Assembly (NCBI RefSeq): GCF_002197845.1
Contig: NZ_NIDE01000004.1
Span: 434,001-498,000 of the forward strand
DNA length: 64,000 nucleotides
DNA from: Fimbriiglobus ruber
Lineage (GTDB): Bacteria; Planctomycetota; Planctomycetia; Gemmatales; Gemmataceae
Direction: 5' to 3'
The notes beneath the pieces are model-generated. The model made no database searches and had not been told where the DNA came from. It saw only the letters and a program-made list of their open reading frames with translations. This document shows positions 1 to 9,528 of the stretch, piece after piece. Every line of letters starts with the position of its first letter. Within the stretch, counting starts at the first letter, position 1. A program made the translations under genes and the position numbers.

Positions 1-536
<536 letters not shown>

Positions 537-626
537 CTAAGGAAATAGTTAGGTATCACTCCTGTGGTACCCAACATGTCGCCCCGCTCTCAGATGACTC
601 TCGCTACCGACTTGCAAGGATAGAAG

Positions 627-658
627 GCCCCGCCGGGTAACACCGGCGGGGCTTTTTT
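627..658 (+). terminator. Intrinsic terminator behind 16S rRNA
   Basis: A perfect 10-bp stem (GCCCCGCCGG at 627-636, CCGGCGGGGC at 643-652) with a six-base loop is followed by a run of six T. It lies about 90 bases after the 16S 3' end and so should stop transcription of a 16S-only unit. Confidence 0.9.
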
Positions 659-698
659 CGTTTCCCCCACCCACAACACCCGACTCGGGAGGACCGCG

Positions 699-932
699 AT
701 GGACGCCCGCTTCCTCGACACCCTCCGGTGCCCCGTCGACCCCGAACGAGCTGCCACTCTCCACCGCGACCGCGAGCACCTCGAATGCGACGGGTGCGGG
801 GTCCGCTACCCGATCAAGAACGGCCTTCCGGTCCTCATCGCGGACGACGCCGACCTCCCGCCCGGGTGCGACCGCCGACTCGACCTCCCCTGCCAACAAC
901 GACTCGCCGCCCGGCGCAAACAGAAAAAATAA
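699..932 (+). CDS. Trm112-like / UPF0434 zinc-ribbon protein
   Basis: This 77-residue protein resembles the Trm112/UPF0434 family, small zinc-ribbon proteins that in other organisms activate methyltransferases. The sequence shows a first knuckle with Cys11 (RCPVDP), a second pair Cys30/Cys33 (ECDGCG), and the family hallmark YPIKNGLPVLI at about residues 37-47. The usual second cysteine of the first knuckle is Asp14 here, so three cysteines remain. The N-terminal segment (FLDTLRCP) fits the family start. It follows the 16S terminator and precedes a gene on the other strand, so it is probably monocistronic. The basic C-terminal tail (RRKQKK) has no assigned role. Family assignment is good; the partner is unknown. 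Confidence 0.8.
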   Translation: MDARFLDTLRCPVDPERAATLHRDREHLECDGCGVRYPIKNGLPVLIADDADLPPGCDRRLDLPCQQRLAARRKQKK

Positions 933-1093
933 GACAGGGGTCGAACTGTCCACGATTGCGTCAAAGCCGCCGCAAAATTGTCGTTAATCAGTAACTGGAG
1001 AAACAACTTGCGGCAAATTGGCTCCGTTTGGTAAAAATGCCTTCTCGCGACCACACTGGGCTTACACGTCACTTCATTGCGTCGCAAATCTCT

Positions 1094-2074
1094 CTACTTG
1101 TAGACATCCGGGTTTACGCAGTTCGGCAACCGCTTCCCGGATAAGCCCGCCAACAAGTTATCGACGCAGAGCCGGGCCATCGCGTCGCGGGTCGCGACCG
1201 TCGCGCTGGCGATGTGCGGGGCGATCACGCAATTCGGCAACTGGAACAACTCATGGTCGTAAGGAAGCGGCTCCGGATCGGTCACGTCGAGGCCGGCGGC
1301 GAAAATGACACCCTTACGCAAAGCATCGGCCAGCGCGACTTGATCCACGAGTGGGCCGCGTGACGTGTTGACGAAAACGGCCGTCGGCTTCATCGCCGCG
1401 AATCGGGCCTCGTTGAACAGCCCCTTGGTCGTCGGATTAAGGTCGGCGTGGACCGAGACGAAATCGCTTTCGGCCAGCAACGTGTCGAGATCGACCTGCC
1501 TCGCACCGAGTTCGCGGTCGGCATCGGGCTTGGGGGCGCGGGCCGTGTAGAGGACTTTCATCCCCCAGCCGTGGTGAAGTCGCTTCGCGGTCGCGAACCC
1601 GATCCTGCCCATGCCGACGATGCCGAGCGTTTGCCCACCCAGGTCGCGGCCGAGCCAACCGAGCGGTTCCCACGTCAACCACCGACCCGCTTTCGCGTCG
1701 GCTGCACTTTCACCGAGCCGGCGGGCGGCTGCAAGAAGAAGCGTCACGGCGATGTCGGCCGTCGCGTCGGTCAGGACGCCCGGCGTATTTCCGACGGCAA
1801 TTCCCCGGGCCGTACACGCGGGTACGTCCACATTGTTGAACCCGACCGCGAAGTTGCTCACAACTTTGAGTCGCGGAGCCGCGGCCAGCAGTGCGGCATC
1901 GACTTTATCCGTAAGCAGTGACACCAGTCCGTCGCAATCTCGAACCTTCTCGCGAAGGGCGTCCGGCGAGGGCGGCAAGCGGTCCGGCCACACGTCCGCG
2001 TCGCATGCCGCGAGAATGCGTTCTAACCCCTCGGCCGGGATCTGGCGGGCGACAAACACCTTGGGGCGGGACAT
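1094..2074 (-). CDS. D-isomer 2-hydroxyacid dehydrogenase (glyoxylate/hydroxypyruvate reductase)
   Basis: This 326-residue protein has the full D-2-hydroxyacid dehydrogenase layout: a split substrate domain (residues 1-100 and 290-326) around a Rossmann NAD(P) domain with GMGRIG at 154-159. The catalytic triad is visible as Arg239 (NTSRGPLVD), Glu268 (DPEPLP) and His287 (APHIASAT). The loop VGFNNVD at about 77-83 and the family length are typical of the GRHPR/glyoxylate reductase branch, so it probably reduces glyoxylate or hydroxypyruvate in the cytoplasm. It is transcribed away from aroB, with about 207 bases between the two starts. The exact substrate cannot be told from sequence. Confidence 0.88.
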   Translation of the reverse strand: MSRPKVFVARQIPAEGLERILAACDADVWPDRLPPSPDALREKVRDCDGLVSLLTDKVDAALLAAAPRLKVVSNFAVGFNNVDVPACTARGIAVGNTPGVLTDATADIAVTLLLAAARRLGESAADAKAGRWLTWEPLGWLGRDLGGQTLGIVGMGRIGFATAKRLHHGWGMKVLYTARAPKPDADRELGARQVDLDTLLAESDFVSVHADLNPTTKGLFNEARFAAMKPTAVFVNTSRGPLVDQVALADALRKGVIFAAGLDVTDPEPLPYDHELFQLPNCVIAPHIASATVATRDAMARLCVDNLLAGLSGKRLPNCVNPDVYK

Positions 2075-2280
2075 CGGTCATTCTCCGCGGGAAGAAGCTT
2101 GGTGGGAGTTTTCGCAGATGAAACTGGCCAGCTCGTCGCCCGTTGTTCTAGCGGCGAGAACGACGATCGCCCGGAATTCCTCGCGCTCAGATAGCCTGGA
2201 AGGAATGGATTCATCAGCCAAATGAGATACGACCAAGATCGCCTCTGGGCGAACGGCCCCCAATCTCCTGAAATAATCGA

Positions 2281-3363
2281 ATGCAAACTGTGCGTGTGAA
2301 TCTCGGCCCGCGGTCTTATGACATTGCGTTGACCTCCACAGACCCGGCCGGCTTCGCCGCGTTCGCCCGCCGCGCCGCGCCGAAAGCCAAGCTCGCACTC
2401 GTTGTGACCGACGCGAACGTAATTTCGCACGCCTCCACTGTCGCAAGCGGGCTTCAATCGGTCGGCATCCACTCCCAGACCGCCGTCGTACCGGCAGGCG
2501 AGGCGTCCAAGTCCGTCGCGCGGCTGGAAGCGCTGTACGACGCGCTTGCGGAGTTGCCGGCCGACCGGGGGACTCTCGTCGTCGCTGTCGGCGGGGGAGT
2601 AGTCGGCGACCTGGGCGGGTTCGCCGCCGCGACTTACAACCGCGGTTTGCCGTTGCTCATGGTCCCGACCACGCTGCTCGCGATGGTCGACTCGTCGGTC
2701 GGTGGGAAAACCGGCGTGAACCATCCGAAGGGCAAGAACCTGATCGGGTCGTTCCACCAGCCGGCCGGCGTGTGGATCGACACCGCCTATCTTGCCAGCC
2801 TGCCCGACCGCGAGTTCCGGAGTGGGCTCGCCGAGGTGGTAAAGTACGGTGTCATCCAAGACCCCGAATTCTTTGAATACCTCGAAGCGAACGCGGCGGC
2901 GATCCTGGCGCGGCGCCCGGATACTCTCGTCCACATCGTAGCGAGGTCGTGCCGGCTCAAGGCGGACGTCGTGGAGCAGGACGAGCGCGAGGAGACCGGG
3001 CTAAGAGCCATCCTCAATTACGGGCACACCTTCGCGCACGGCTACGAGACGGTCGGCGGGTACGGGGCGTGGTTGCACGGGGAGGCGGTCGCGGCCGGCA
3101 TGGTCGGCGAGAGCCGACTCGCGGAACGCCTCGGGCGCATCCCGGTGGCCGTGACCGATCGGCAAGTGCGCCTGCTCACCGCGTTCGGCCTCCCGATCGC
3201 CGGGAAACCCGAGTGGGCGACCGAGGCACTGATCGACGTGATGCGGCGGGACAAGAAATCCCAGGCCGGGAAATTGCGGTTCGTGCTGCCCACGCGACTC
3301 GGTCACGTCGAACTGGTCGACGGCGTGTCCGAAGACCTCGTGCGCGAGGTACTCCGGACATGA
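2281..3363 (+). CDS. aroB: 3-dehydroquinate synthase
   Basis: AroB converts DAHP to 3-dehydroquinate in the shikimate pathway, using NAD and a divalent metal. The 360-residue protein shows the NAD-binding GGGVVGDLGGF at 104-114, the GGKTGVNHPKGKNLIG substrate segment at 141-156, and metal ligands Glu184 (LAEVVKYG), His249 (NYGHTFAHG) and His266 (LHGEAV). Length is normal and the ATG at 2281 gives a start close to the first beta strand. Its stop overlaps the next start by ATGA (3360-3363), so it is translationally coupled to the membrane glycosyltransferase-like gene downstream. That pairing is unusual functionally and may reflect only co-transcription. Confidence 0.97.
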   Translation: MQTVRVNLGPRSYDIALTSTDPAGFAAFARRAAPKAKLALVVTDANVISHASTVASGLQSVGIHSQTAVVPAGEASKSVARLEALYDALAELPADRGTLVVAVGGGVVGDLGGFAAATYNRGLPLLMVPTTLLAMVDSSVGGKTGVNHPKGKNLIGSFHQPAGVWIDTAYLASLPDREFRSGLAEVVKYGVIQDPEFFEYLEANAAAILARRPDTLVHIVARSCRLKADVVEQDEREETGLRAILNYGHTFAHGYETVGGYGAWLHGEAVAAGMVGESRLAERLGRIPVAVTDRQVRLLTAFGLPIAGKPEWATEALIDVMRRDKKSQAGKLRFVLPTRLGHVELVDGVSEDLVREVLRT

Positions 3364-4724
3364 GCCTGACGTATGAGCGTGCGGCGGAATTTCTCCGCCC
3401 GCGACTGTGGCTCGCGTTCGTCGCGGGTGGGTTGATGTGGGGGGCCTGGCTGGGAAGCCTTGCGCTGGGAGACGGCGTCGCCGACGTGTTCGGGCAAATC
3501 GTCTCGATGGACCATCTCGCGTTCTACACCCCGGCCCGAATGATTCTGGAGGGCCGCACGGCCGACATTTACGACCTGGAAGAACTGTACCGTTACCAAC
3601 AATCGGTGATCCCGGAAGGGCACGTAGTCGGCCTGGAGGCGATGCGGAATCCGCCGTTTTTCGCACTCCTGTTCCTCCCGACTGCACGACTCTCGTTCTG
3701 TGCGAGCGCGTGGATCTGGAACGCGGTCGGGATCGGGTGTGTGATCGTGGGGATTCGCCTCCTGCGTCCCGAGAGGCCGTGGCGGGTGACGATCTGGGCT
3801 CTCTGCTTCATGCCGGTTTTCGCCGCCGTCAGCTACGGACAGAACAGCCTGTTGAGTTTCCTCGTGTTGTGCGTAGCGTATCGGTTGTTGACCGACGACC
3901 GCACGTTGGCCGCCGGCCTCGTGGCGGGACTGCTCTGGTTCAAGCCGCCACTGCTGTTAGGTCTGATCGTTTGGTGGGTACTAGAAATACGGTGGGCGTG
4001 GCGGTGCTTGGTCGGGCTGGTCATCACGGGTTTCGTTCTGACCGTGGTGAGTTACCTGATCATTCCCGAGGCCTGGTTGGGGTTCGTTAACACACTCGGC
4101 GACAACGCCCGGTTCACGAACTTCGACTGGTGGAAAGCTCACAACGCCCGGGCGTTCTGGCGGCAGATCCTGCCAAAACCGATCCCTCTGCTGTCCGGGG
4201 AAACGCTCAACCTTCAGATTGTTCTCTGGCTGATTTCGGACGCGGTCGGGCTGTGGGTTCTTGTTCGCGTGTGGCGGGCGTGTCGAGACAGCCGGCCGGT
4301 GATGTTCGGGGCCGCGATGTTCTTCATGCTGTGGGCGACGCCCCACGCGATGATTTACGAATGGGCGGTCGCGGTCGTTCCCGCGGTCGCATGGTGGGTG
4401 GACCTGCCGCGTTTTCGCAACGCCTGGCTCGTGCTGTTCATGGCCGTCGGAACCACACTGTTTGTGAGTACGGATGTCGGCCGGGTTCAGGAATACGTCC
4501 AGAAAAAGTGGTTCGACGTTGAGTACCCGGTGGTTTTGCAGTTGAGCGTTCCAGTGTTCGCGTTCGCGACCTGGCGTGCGTCGCGGCTTCTGATCGACTC
4601 TCGGAATGGACCCGACCCGAGTTGTGTGGCCGCGACGGCCGCGGACGCCCGGGCCGAAACACCGGACGGGTCGCGCGGGCAGGACGGGCAACGAATCGGT
4701 TCCGCGCCCCTGCCTCGTCCTTGA
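3360..4724 (+). CDS. DUF2029/GT87-like polytopic membrane protein
   Basis: A 454-residue integral membrane protein with about ten hydrophobic segments. The arrangement resembles DUF2029 (glycosyltransferase family 87) proteins, which are thought to use polyprenyl-phosphate sugars outside the membrane. Visible family-like features are an N-terminal helix (LWLAFVAGGLMWGAWLGSLA), a loop with FYTPARMILEG and DIYDLEELYRYQQ, then RNPPFFALLFLP and YGQNSLLSFLVL. The ATG at 3360 is chosen because it overlaps the aroB stop as ATGA and starts just before the first helix; upstream in-frame sequence lies inside aroB. The C-terminal 40 residues are polar and low in complexity. The sugar donor and acceptor are unknown. 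Confidence 0.75.
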   Translation: MSLTYERAAEFLRPRLWLAFVAGGLMWGAWLGSLALGDGVADVFGQIVSMDHLAFYTPARMILEGRTADIYDLEELYRYQQSVIPEGHVVGLEAMRNPPFFALLFLPTARLSFCASAWIWNAVGIGCVIVGIRLLRPERPWRVTIWALCFMPVFAAVSYGQNSLLSFLVLCVAYRLLTDDRTLAAGLVAGLLWFKPPLLLGLIVWWVLEIRWAWRCLVGLVITGFVLTVVSYLIIPEAWLGFVNTLGDNARFTNFDWWKAHNARAFWRQILPKPIPLLSGETLNLQIVLWLISDAVGLWVLVRVWRACRDSRPVMFGAAMFFMLWATPHAMIYEWAVAVVPAVAWWVDLPRFRNAWLVLFMAVGTTLFVSTDVGRVQEYVQKKWFDVEYPVVLQLSVPVFAFATWRASRLLIDSRNGPDPSCVAATAADARAETPDGSRGQDGQRIGSAPLPRP

Positions 4725-4835
4725 CCCGCCGGACGATGCCTCGGACAATCCAAACAGAGATCAGACTCACCCCATGTGCCCGCGCGATCGGTCGGCCGAC
4801 GTTGCGGCCTCTCTATATTCGGGATACCGTCGGAT

Positions 4836-6050
4836 ATGTCAGAACGTCGCGTCGGGTTGTGGTTGATTGGCGCGTGTGGTGGCGTCGGCAGTACCACCGC
4901 GCTCGGGCTGGCGGCCGTGGCCAAGGGGCTCGCTTCGTCGACTGGGGTCGTAACCACGCTCCCGAAATACGCCGGGGTGCCGTTCGACGCGCCGGGGGCG
5001 TTCGTCGTCGGCGGCCACGACATCCGCCAAACAACCCTGACGCGAGGTGTCGCCGAACTGCATGCCCGGTCGAACGTCTTTTCCGACCAGCTGTTGACGG
5101 CGTGTGGGCCGGTCCTGGATGCATGGTCGCGCAACATCCGGCCCGGCGTCGTGTACCGGCCGAACGCGGTCATCGCTGCCCTCGCCGACCGGACGGACGT
5201 CCGCCGCTCAGCTACTCCGCGGGCCGCGATCGACGCCATCCGGACCGATCTCCGGGCGTTCAAAGCCGAGCACGCCCTCGATCAGGTCGTGGTCGTGAAC
5301 GTCGCGTCCACCGAACCGCCGCTCGAAGTGACCGACGAACATCGCTCACTCGCGGCACTCGACGCCACCCTCGACCGCACGACTCCGTCGACACTGCCCA
5401 CGAGTAGCCTCTACGCATACGCGGCCCTCGACATCGGCTTCCCATACGTCAACGGCACCCCGTCCGTCGGGGCCGCCATCCCGGCCCTGAACGAACTGGC
5501 GATCGCCCGGAAGGTGCCTTACGCGGGCCAGGATCTCAAGACCGGGGAAACACTACTCAAGTCGGTTTTGGCCCCGTTGTTCGCCCGGCGGAACCTCCGC
5601 GTCCTGAGTTGGGTCGGCCACAACATCCTGGGCAACCGCGACGGGTTGGTTCTGCACGACCCGGACAACAAGGCGTCGAAGGTGAAGAGCAAGGACGCCC
5701 TCCTGGGCGAACTGCTCGGGTATAAGCCGCAGTCGCACGTCTCGATCGAGTACATCGAGTCGCTCGACGACTGGAAAACGGCCTGGGACCACATTCATTT
5801 CGAAGGGTTCCTCGGCACGAAAATGACGTTGCAGTTCACGTGGCAAGGCTGCGACTCACTGCTCGCGGCCCCACTCGTGATTGACCTCGCGCGGCTCGCT
5901 CTCCTGGCCCAACGCCGGGGCGAATCCGGCGTCATGACCGCGTGTGCGGCTTTCTTCAAGAGTCCGGCCGGAGTGAACGAACACGACTTCGGCCGGCAGT
6001 TCGACATGCTCGAAAAATACCTGACGTTAGCCGCAGATGAACGCAGATAA
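4836..6050 (+). CDS. ino1: Inositol-3-phosphate synthase
   Basis: This 404-residue protein matches the myo-inositol-1-phosphate synthase family, which cyclises glucose-6-phosphate using NAD. The N-terminal Rossmann motif IGACGGVGSTTALGL, the segment FPYVNGTPS, the stretch GQDLKTGETLLKSVLAPLF, and WVGHNILGNRDG are characteristic. An upstream ATG at 4776 exists, but the ATG at 4836 puts the start six residues before the Rossmann strand, as is usual. It follows the GT87-like gene on the same strand after about 110 bases. Its last codons fall inside a 33-base dispersed repeat (6029-6061). Inositol made here could feed inositol lipids or solutes; that is inference. Confidence 0.9.
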   Translation: MSERRVGLWLIGACGGVGSTTALGLAAVAKGLASSTGVVTTLPKYAGVPFDAPGAFVVGGHDIRQTTLTRGVAELHARSNVFSDQLLTACGPVLDAWSRNIRPGVVYRPNAVIAALADRTDVRRSATPRAAIDAIRTDLRAFKAEHALDQVVVVNVASTEPPLEVTDEHRSLAALDATLDRTTPSTLPTSSLYAYAALDIGFPYVNGTPSVGAAIPALNELAIARKVPYAGQDLKTGETLLKSVLAPLFARRNLRVLSWVGHNILGNRDGLVLHDPDNKASKVKSKDALLGELLGYKPQSHVSIEYIESLDDWKTAWDHIHFEGFLGTKMTLQFTWQGCDSLLAAPLVIDLARLALLAQRRGESGVMTACAAFFKSPAGVNEHDFGRQFDMLEKYLTLAADERR

Positions 6051-6061
6051 ACGCGGATCAG
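6029..6061 (+). repeat. 33-base dispersed repeat with 10-base period, copy 1
   Basis: The sequence runs as near-tandem decamers GCAGATGAAC, GCAGATAAAC and GCGGATCAGA and spans the stop codon of ino1. A second copy, in the sense direction of its own upstream gene, lies at 35832-35864 behind the HAD gene; about 25 of 33 positions agree. Confidence 0.6.
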
Positions 6062-6162
6062 AGCAAGGCGCCGATTTGGAAACACCCGATTCGATCCTGA
6101 ACTTCGCCCCGATCGGCATGTGGTGGGAGATCACCAAGTCCACTGCCGAGACGTCTCAATAA
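6037..6162 (+). CDS. Short ORF, possible remnant of a cupin-like gene
   Basis: An ATG inside the dispersed repeat opens a 41-residue frame overlapping the end of ino1. After a repeat-encoded start (MNADKRGSE) it reads SILNFAPIGMWWEITKSTAE, which resembles the N-terminus of small cupin proteins. No cupin histidines follow because the frame stops directly before the hairpin at 6163. It is either a truncated gene end or chance coding; no ribosome-binding site is evident. Confidence 0.2.
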   Translation: MNADKRGSEQGADLETPDSILNFAPIGMWWEITKSTAETSQ

Positions 6163-6229
6163 TTTTGAGCGATCAGGCTCTGTGCCGCGTGAACTCACTC
6201 CACACGGCACAGAGCCTGATCGCTTAAAA
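6163..6229. terminator. Long perfect hairpin behind ino1
   Basis: A perfect 20-bp inverted repeat (6168-6187 and 6205-6224, AGCGATCAGGCTCTGTGCCG) with a 17-base loop. TTTTG on the left and TTAAAA on the right extend it with one mismatch, so either strand carries a T-tract after the stem. It fits a bidirectional terminator but is unusually long and could also be a small palindromic repeat. Confidence 0.65.
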
Positions 6230-6944
6230 GTGAACGACTGCCTTCACGACGCAAATCCAAAGTCATTCCGTTCTTCACGACGATACTGACCCGCGGCGAT
6301 TTCGGTAAAACGTGCCCTTCTCGTCGAAAGGATGTAACACGGGCCACGAAATGACGCTCTCGAAATGAGGGGACAAGACCTCGTGGGAGCGGGTGCCATG
6401 AATGCGATCGAAACCTGTGGATTGATCACGGCCGCGTGGTTCGGAACGACCGTTTCGCTCATTCTGATTCGGACTGTTTGGATGGCCGTAAGTTCAAACC
6501 GCAACGTGGGTGTATGAGCAGTCTTGCGATTCGGAAATCATGGCACCCGCCGTTTTGGGCGCCCATTTTCAGTCGCGGACGGGGTTGAAGGCCGGCCGTC
6601 ACCGCACAAACCGCCCCTGCATTCGCATCCTGGTCCATACTCGATCAAGAAACACGACAGTAGGCGCAAAAAGCGCAAAAACCCTCCCGCACACTCTCGT
6701 CCTGGTGAATCGCTGACGGGCGGTTCCTACTTGCGCCGGGGTTAGTCTGAAGTCAGAGGGCCGATCCGTTCGAGGCGCCAACGTCGCGTCCGTTCCAGGA
6801 GTCGGCCACGAGGACGACGAGTCGCCACGCGGTCGGGAACTCGCGAGAGGAATCCCGCCGGCAATGCCCCTCGCCATGCCGCCAGCGATTCACTCCACTG
6901 GCGAGACGTGTTGGTAGTACAAAAATGTGTCCGCGGTACGCACA
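6230..6944. other. Intergenic stretch with one weak small ORF
   Basis: No protein family is recognisable here on either strand. The only frame with a good ribosome-binding site is the 39-residue one at 6398-6517, listed separately. Longer open frames have no recognisable composition or start signals and appear to be chance frames. Confidence 0.5.
6398..6517 (+). CDS. Possible 39-residue single-helix membrane peptide
   Basis: A strong GGGAGCGGG sits seven bases before an ATG that opens a 39-residue frame. The product has a hydrophobic stretch (LITAAWFGTTVSLILI) followed by a basic, polar tail, as expected of a small inner-membrane peptide. No family is recognised and no gene follows closely on this strand, so the call rests only on the Shine-Dalgarno-like site and the helix. 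Confidence 0.3.
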   Translation: MNAIETCGLITAAWFGTTVSLILIRTVWMAVSSNRNVGV

Positions 6945-6980
6945 GAGGGCGGTAGCAGGAACAATCCCGCTACCGCCCTC
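6945..6980 (-). terminator. Hairpin behind the first DUF1559 gene
   Basis: A perfect 12-bp stem (GAGGGCGGTAGC at 6945-6956, its complement at 6969-6980) lies 30 bases after the stop of the minus-strand DUF1559 gene. No immediate T-run follows on the minus strand, so termination efficiency is uncertain. Confidence 0.6.
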
Positions 6981-7010
6981 GTTCGTCGTGTGTTTCTTTG
7001 AAGCGATCGC

Positions 7011-7955
7011 TTACCAGTCGGACCCGAGGACGTTTCCGTCGGCGGGCTTGCAGGCGTTGACCCAGGTCGTCAGCGACATGCCCGAGGAAACCGTCCGGAC
7101 GCTGCCGTCACCCAGACCGACCACCATCGCCCCGGTGTGCGAACTCTGGGTGATGGCGTTGTTACAAGTGGCGGTCGTCGGGGTGATCTGGAACGGCGTA
7201 GTGCCCGACGAGAAATCGGTGTACAGGTCGCTTTGCTGGTTCAGACCGGCGGTCACCCAGCCGAAGGCGGCCCAGCAGTTACCGCTCCCGTGGTTCGGAT
7301 AAATCCAGGACCAGGTGTTCGTCGTCCCGTTACAGACCGCGTACCGTTCCGCGATCATCACCGCGTTCGACGTCCCGTCCTGAATGATCGTTTGCAGCGG
7401 TTGGCGCGACCGCGGGTTGAACACCATGACGTTGCCCGCGTAGCTCGTGGACCCCTCGACGTAGGGGGTGGCGTTGACGTAATTCGCCGGGACCGTGGCG
7501 TCGGAGGGGCAGTTGTAGGCCTTCACCGGGAACGGGAGCAGGGTGCCCTGATAGTAGTTGAATTCGTCCGTGGTCCCGACGACCGACGGGCTGACTGCGG
7601 CGAACTGCTGGTAGACGGCGGTTTGCTCCATGTACGGCAGCAGGGACACGAGCCACGTACCGGGTACGCCGTCCGGCGAGGTCAAACTGCCGCCGCAGGA
7701 GAGGGCCGGGTAGCCGTTGCCCCGCATGCTGCTCGGCCAGTTCCCGATCGGGGGAACGGCGTTGTACGTGCCGTTGTAGTTGTGGACGGCCAGCCCGAGT
7801 TGTTTCATGTTGTTGGTACACGTCGTCCGGGCGGCCGCCGCACGAACCTTTTGAACGGCCGGCAACAAGAGGCCGATCAGGATGGCAATGATGGCGATGA
7901 CCACCAGCAATTCAATCAAAGTGAAGCCCCGGCGGTCGGCACGATAAGAATTCAC
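7011..7955 (-). CDS. DUF1559 domain protein with type II/IV pseudopilin N-terminus
   Basis: A 314-residue protein of the large planctomycete DUF1559 family. The N-terminus is a prepilin-type signal: basic RADRRG, cleavage expected after Gly, then [18 protein letters not shown] as the hydrophobic helix and [32 protein letters not shown]. The C-terminus carries the family motif [13 protein letters not shown] and ends [11 protein letters not shown]. Members are probably processed by a prepilin peptidase and exposed on a surface filament or secretion pseudopilus; the function is unknown. The gene is single on its strand, with a hairpin behind it and the GntR/LacI-type regulator starting divergently 384 bases away. 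A ribosome-binding site GGGAGGAGG lies just before the start. Confidence 0.93.
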   Translation of the reverse strand: MNSYRADRRGFTLIELLVVIAIIAILIGLLLPAVQKVRAAAARTTCTNNMKQLGLAVHNYNGTYNAVPPIGNWPSSMRGNGYPALSCGGSLTSPDGVPGTWLVSLLPYMEQTAVYQQFAAVSPSVVGTTDEFNYYQGTLLPFPVKAYNCPSDATVPANYVNATPYVEGSTSYAGNVMVFNPRSRQPLQTIIQDGTSNAVMIAERYAVCNGTTNTWSWIYPNHGSGNCWAAFGWVTAGLNQQSDLYTDFSSGTTPFQITPTTATCNNAITQSSHTGAMVVGLGDGSVRTVSSGMSLTTWVNACKPADGNVLGSDW

Positions 7956-8339
7956 GAGTACCTCCTCCCGATGCGACCCTGGTTAGGGTCAACACAATTT
8001 GTGAGACACACTTTGGAAAATGAGCGCGACACGATTACCAATCAACCAGGAGAAGCTTATGCAAAGCGATTTGTGTGTCGCACACATTACCCAAAGTGTA
8101 ATCTTTCTGATCGGCGTGTCAACAGTACACGTAAGAAAAAACGATGAAGAATGGATCAGCCGAAGCCCTGAGGTAGTTGGGAACTGGCAGACTCCGGTCT
8201 CAGCAAAGACTCATAACGCTTCGCAAGCAACTATAAATTAAAGGGTTACGGACGGAAGAAGCAACGAGAGGACTTGTAGCCACACCCGCTTCGTGTATAC
8301 TACACATCCAGAGAAATTCCCCGCTTACGAAATTCTCAG
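7956..8339. promoter_or_regulatory. Divergent intergenic region between DUF1559 gene and regulator
   Basis: This 384-base region must hold the promoters of two divergent genes. It contains a widely spaced inverted pair (ACACTTTGG near 8009 and CCAAAGTGT near 8090) and the short palindrome at 8293-8305, listed separately. I could not place sigma-70 boxes with confidence. Confidence 0.4.
8293..8305. promoter_or_regulatory. Candidate operator GTGTA-N3-TACAC
   Basis: GTGTATACTACAC is a perfect five-base inverted repeat with a three-base spacer, 35 bases before the start of the GntR/LacI-type regulator. Position and symmetry suit autoregulation by a dimeric repressor, but there is only one copy in the region. 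Confidence 0.35.
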
Positions 8340-9476
8340 ATGCAAAAAACCGCTCTCCCCAAATACCTTCTGCTCTCCCAAGAGATTGAAGAGCAGATTT
8401 CCTCCCGCGCCTGGCCGGAAGGGCGCATGCCGAGCCTTCGCGGGTTGGCCGAGCAGCATCGCGTGTCGGTCATCACGGCCTCGCGAGCCATTCAAGTATT
8501 GCGCGACAAGGGGCTCATCGCCCGGACGGATCATTCGGGCTGTTACCTCGCCAATCCCAACCAAAATTCCGCGGCCACAACTTGGGGACTCTGTCTACGG
8601 ATCACGCCGGGGCACTGGCAGAAATTGGCCGCCGTAAAGCCACTGGCTGGTTTTGAAACGTTGACGCGACGCGGACTGGCGAATTTTTACGACGGGATCG
8701 ATCTCGGCGAGGGCGTGACTCCCATTCAATTGAGCGCCCAGGTCGGCAAGGCGGTCGATGCAGGTGTGGCGGGTTTCTTTCTGCTACCGTCTCGGCAGAA
8801 CGAAGAGTGGATGCAACAGGACGAACATTTCCTGGCCGCGTGCGACGCGGAAGGGTTGCCGGTCGTGCTGGTCGAACGGAATCTCCGCGGTCATTACCGC
8901 GCACTCGAACGCGATCTTTCGTCAGTCGACGATTTCGATGGGGGGGTGTGTTGCACACGACATCTTCTCAAAACGGGTCGACGTCGTCTGGCTGCGGTCG
9001 TCGCGTCGCCGTGTAGTAGCCACGACGAACGGGCCGCCGGCTATCTCCACGCGGTTTGTATCGCCTCGATGTCCGGTGAGTTTTCGGGCCTTGATCCCAC
9101 GCCGCGGGTCTTTGAAGTGCCGCCCGGCCTGGCGAACAAGCAAGTCGACAGACTGCTGGCCGACCGCGTCATCACCGAAAAGATTGACGGGGTGTTTTGT
9201 TACCAAGATTCGACGGCCGTGGGGCTGATCGTCGAATTACTCTCCCGCGGCGTGGCGGTCCCGCGCGACGTGGCCGTGGCCGGTTTCGAGAACCTGCCGA
9301 TCGGCGATTTCTTTACGCTCGGCCTGACCACTTACAATTATCCGGCCGAAGCCCTGGCCATGAACGCGCTCAGGTTGATGCGGGCCCGCATTGAAACGCC
9401 GGACGGGCCGCCGCTCAAACTCAGCGCCCGCGGCGAGTTGATCGTTCGCGAGAGTACGGGAGAAGAACGAGCCTGA
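8340..9476 (+). CDS. GntR-type HTH / LacI-type sensor transcriptional regulator
   Basis: A 378-residue hybrid regulator. Residues 1-75 form a GntR-like winged helix (SQEIEEQISS, MPSLRGLAEQHRVSVITASR, IQVLRDKGLIARTDHSG), and residues from about 85 to the end look like a LacI/periplasmic-binding-protein sensor fold (FLLPSRQN, EGLPVVLVERN, DGVFCYQDSTAVGLIVELLS, GVAVPRDVAVAGFENLP). This AraR-like arrangement normally senses a sugar or related ligand and represses nearby genes. A small palindrome lies just upstream. The neighbours (a DUF1559 gene divergently, a COG2187 protein downstream) give no obvious sugar pathway, so the ligand is unknown. Confidence 0.85.
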   Translation: MQKTALPKYLLLSQEIEEQISSRAWPEGRMPSLRGLAEQHRVSVITASRAIQVLRDKGLIARTDHSGCYLANPNQNSAATTWGLCLRITPGHWQKLAAVKPLAGFETLTRRGLANFYDGIDLGEGVTPIQLSAQVGKAVDAGVAGFFLLPSRQNEEWMQQDEHFLAACDAEGLPVVLVERNLRGHYRALERDLSSVDDFDGGVCCTRHLLKTGRRRLAAVVASPCSSHDERAAGYLHAVCIASMSGEFSGLDPTPRVFEVPPGLANKQVDRLLADRVITEKIDGVFCYQDSTAVGLIVELLSRGVAVPRDVAVAGFENLPIGDFFTLGLTTYNYPAEALAMNALRLMRARIETPDGPPLKLSARGELIVRESTGEERA

Positions 9477-9528
9477 TCGGGCTCCAGTCGCAGGGGCCAT
9501 CGGGCGAGCCATCGCGCGAGTCGCCAAG

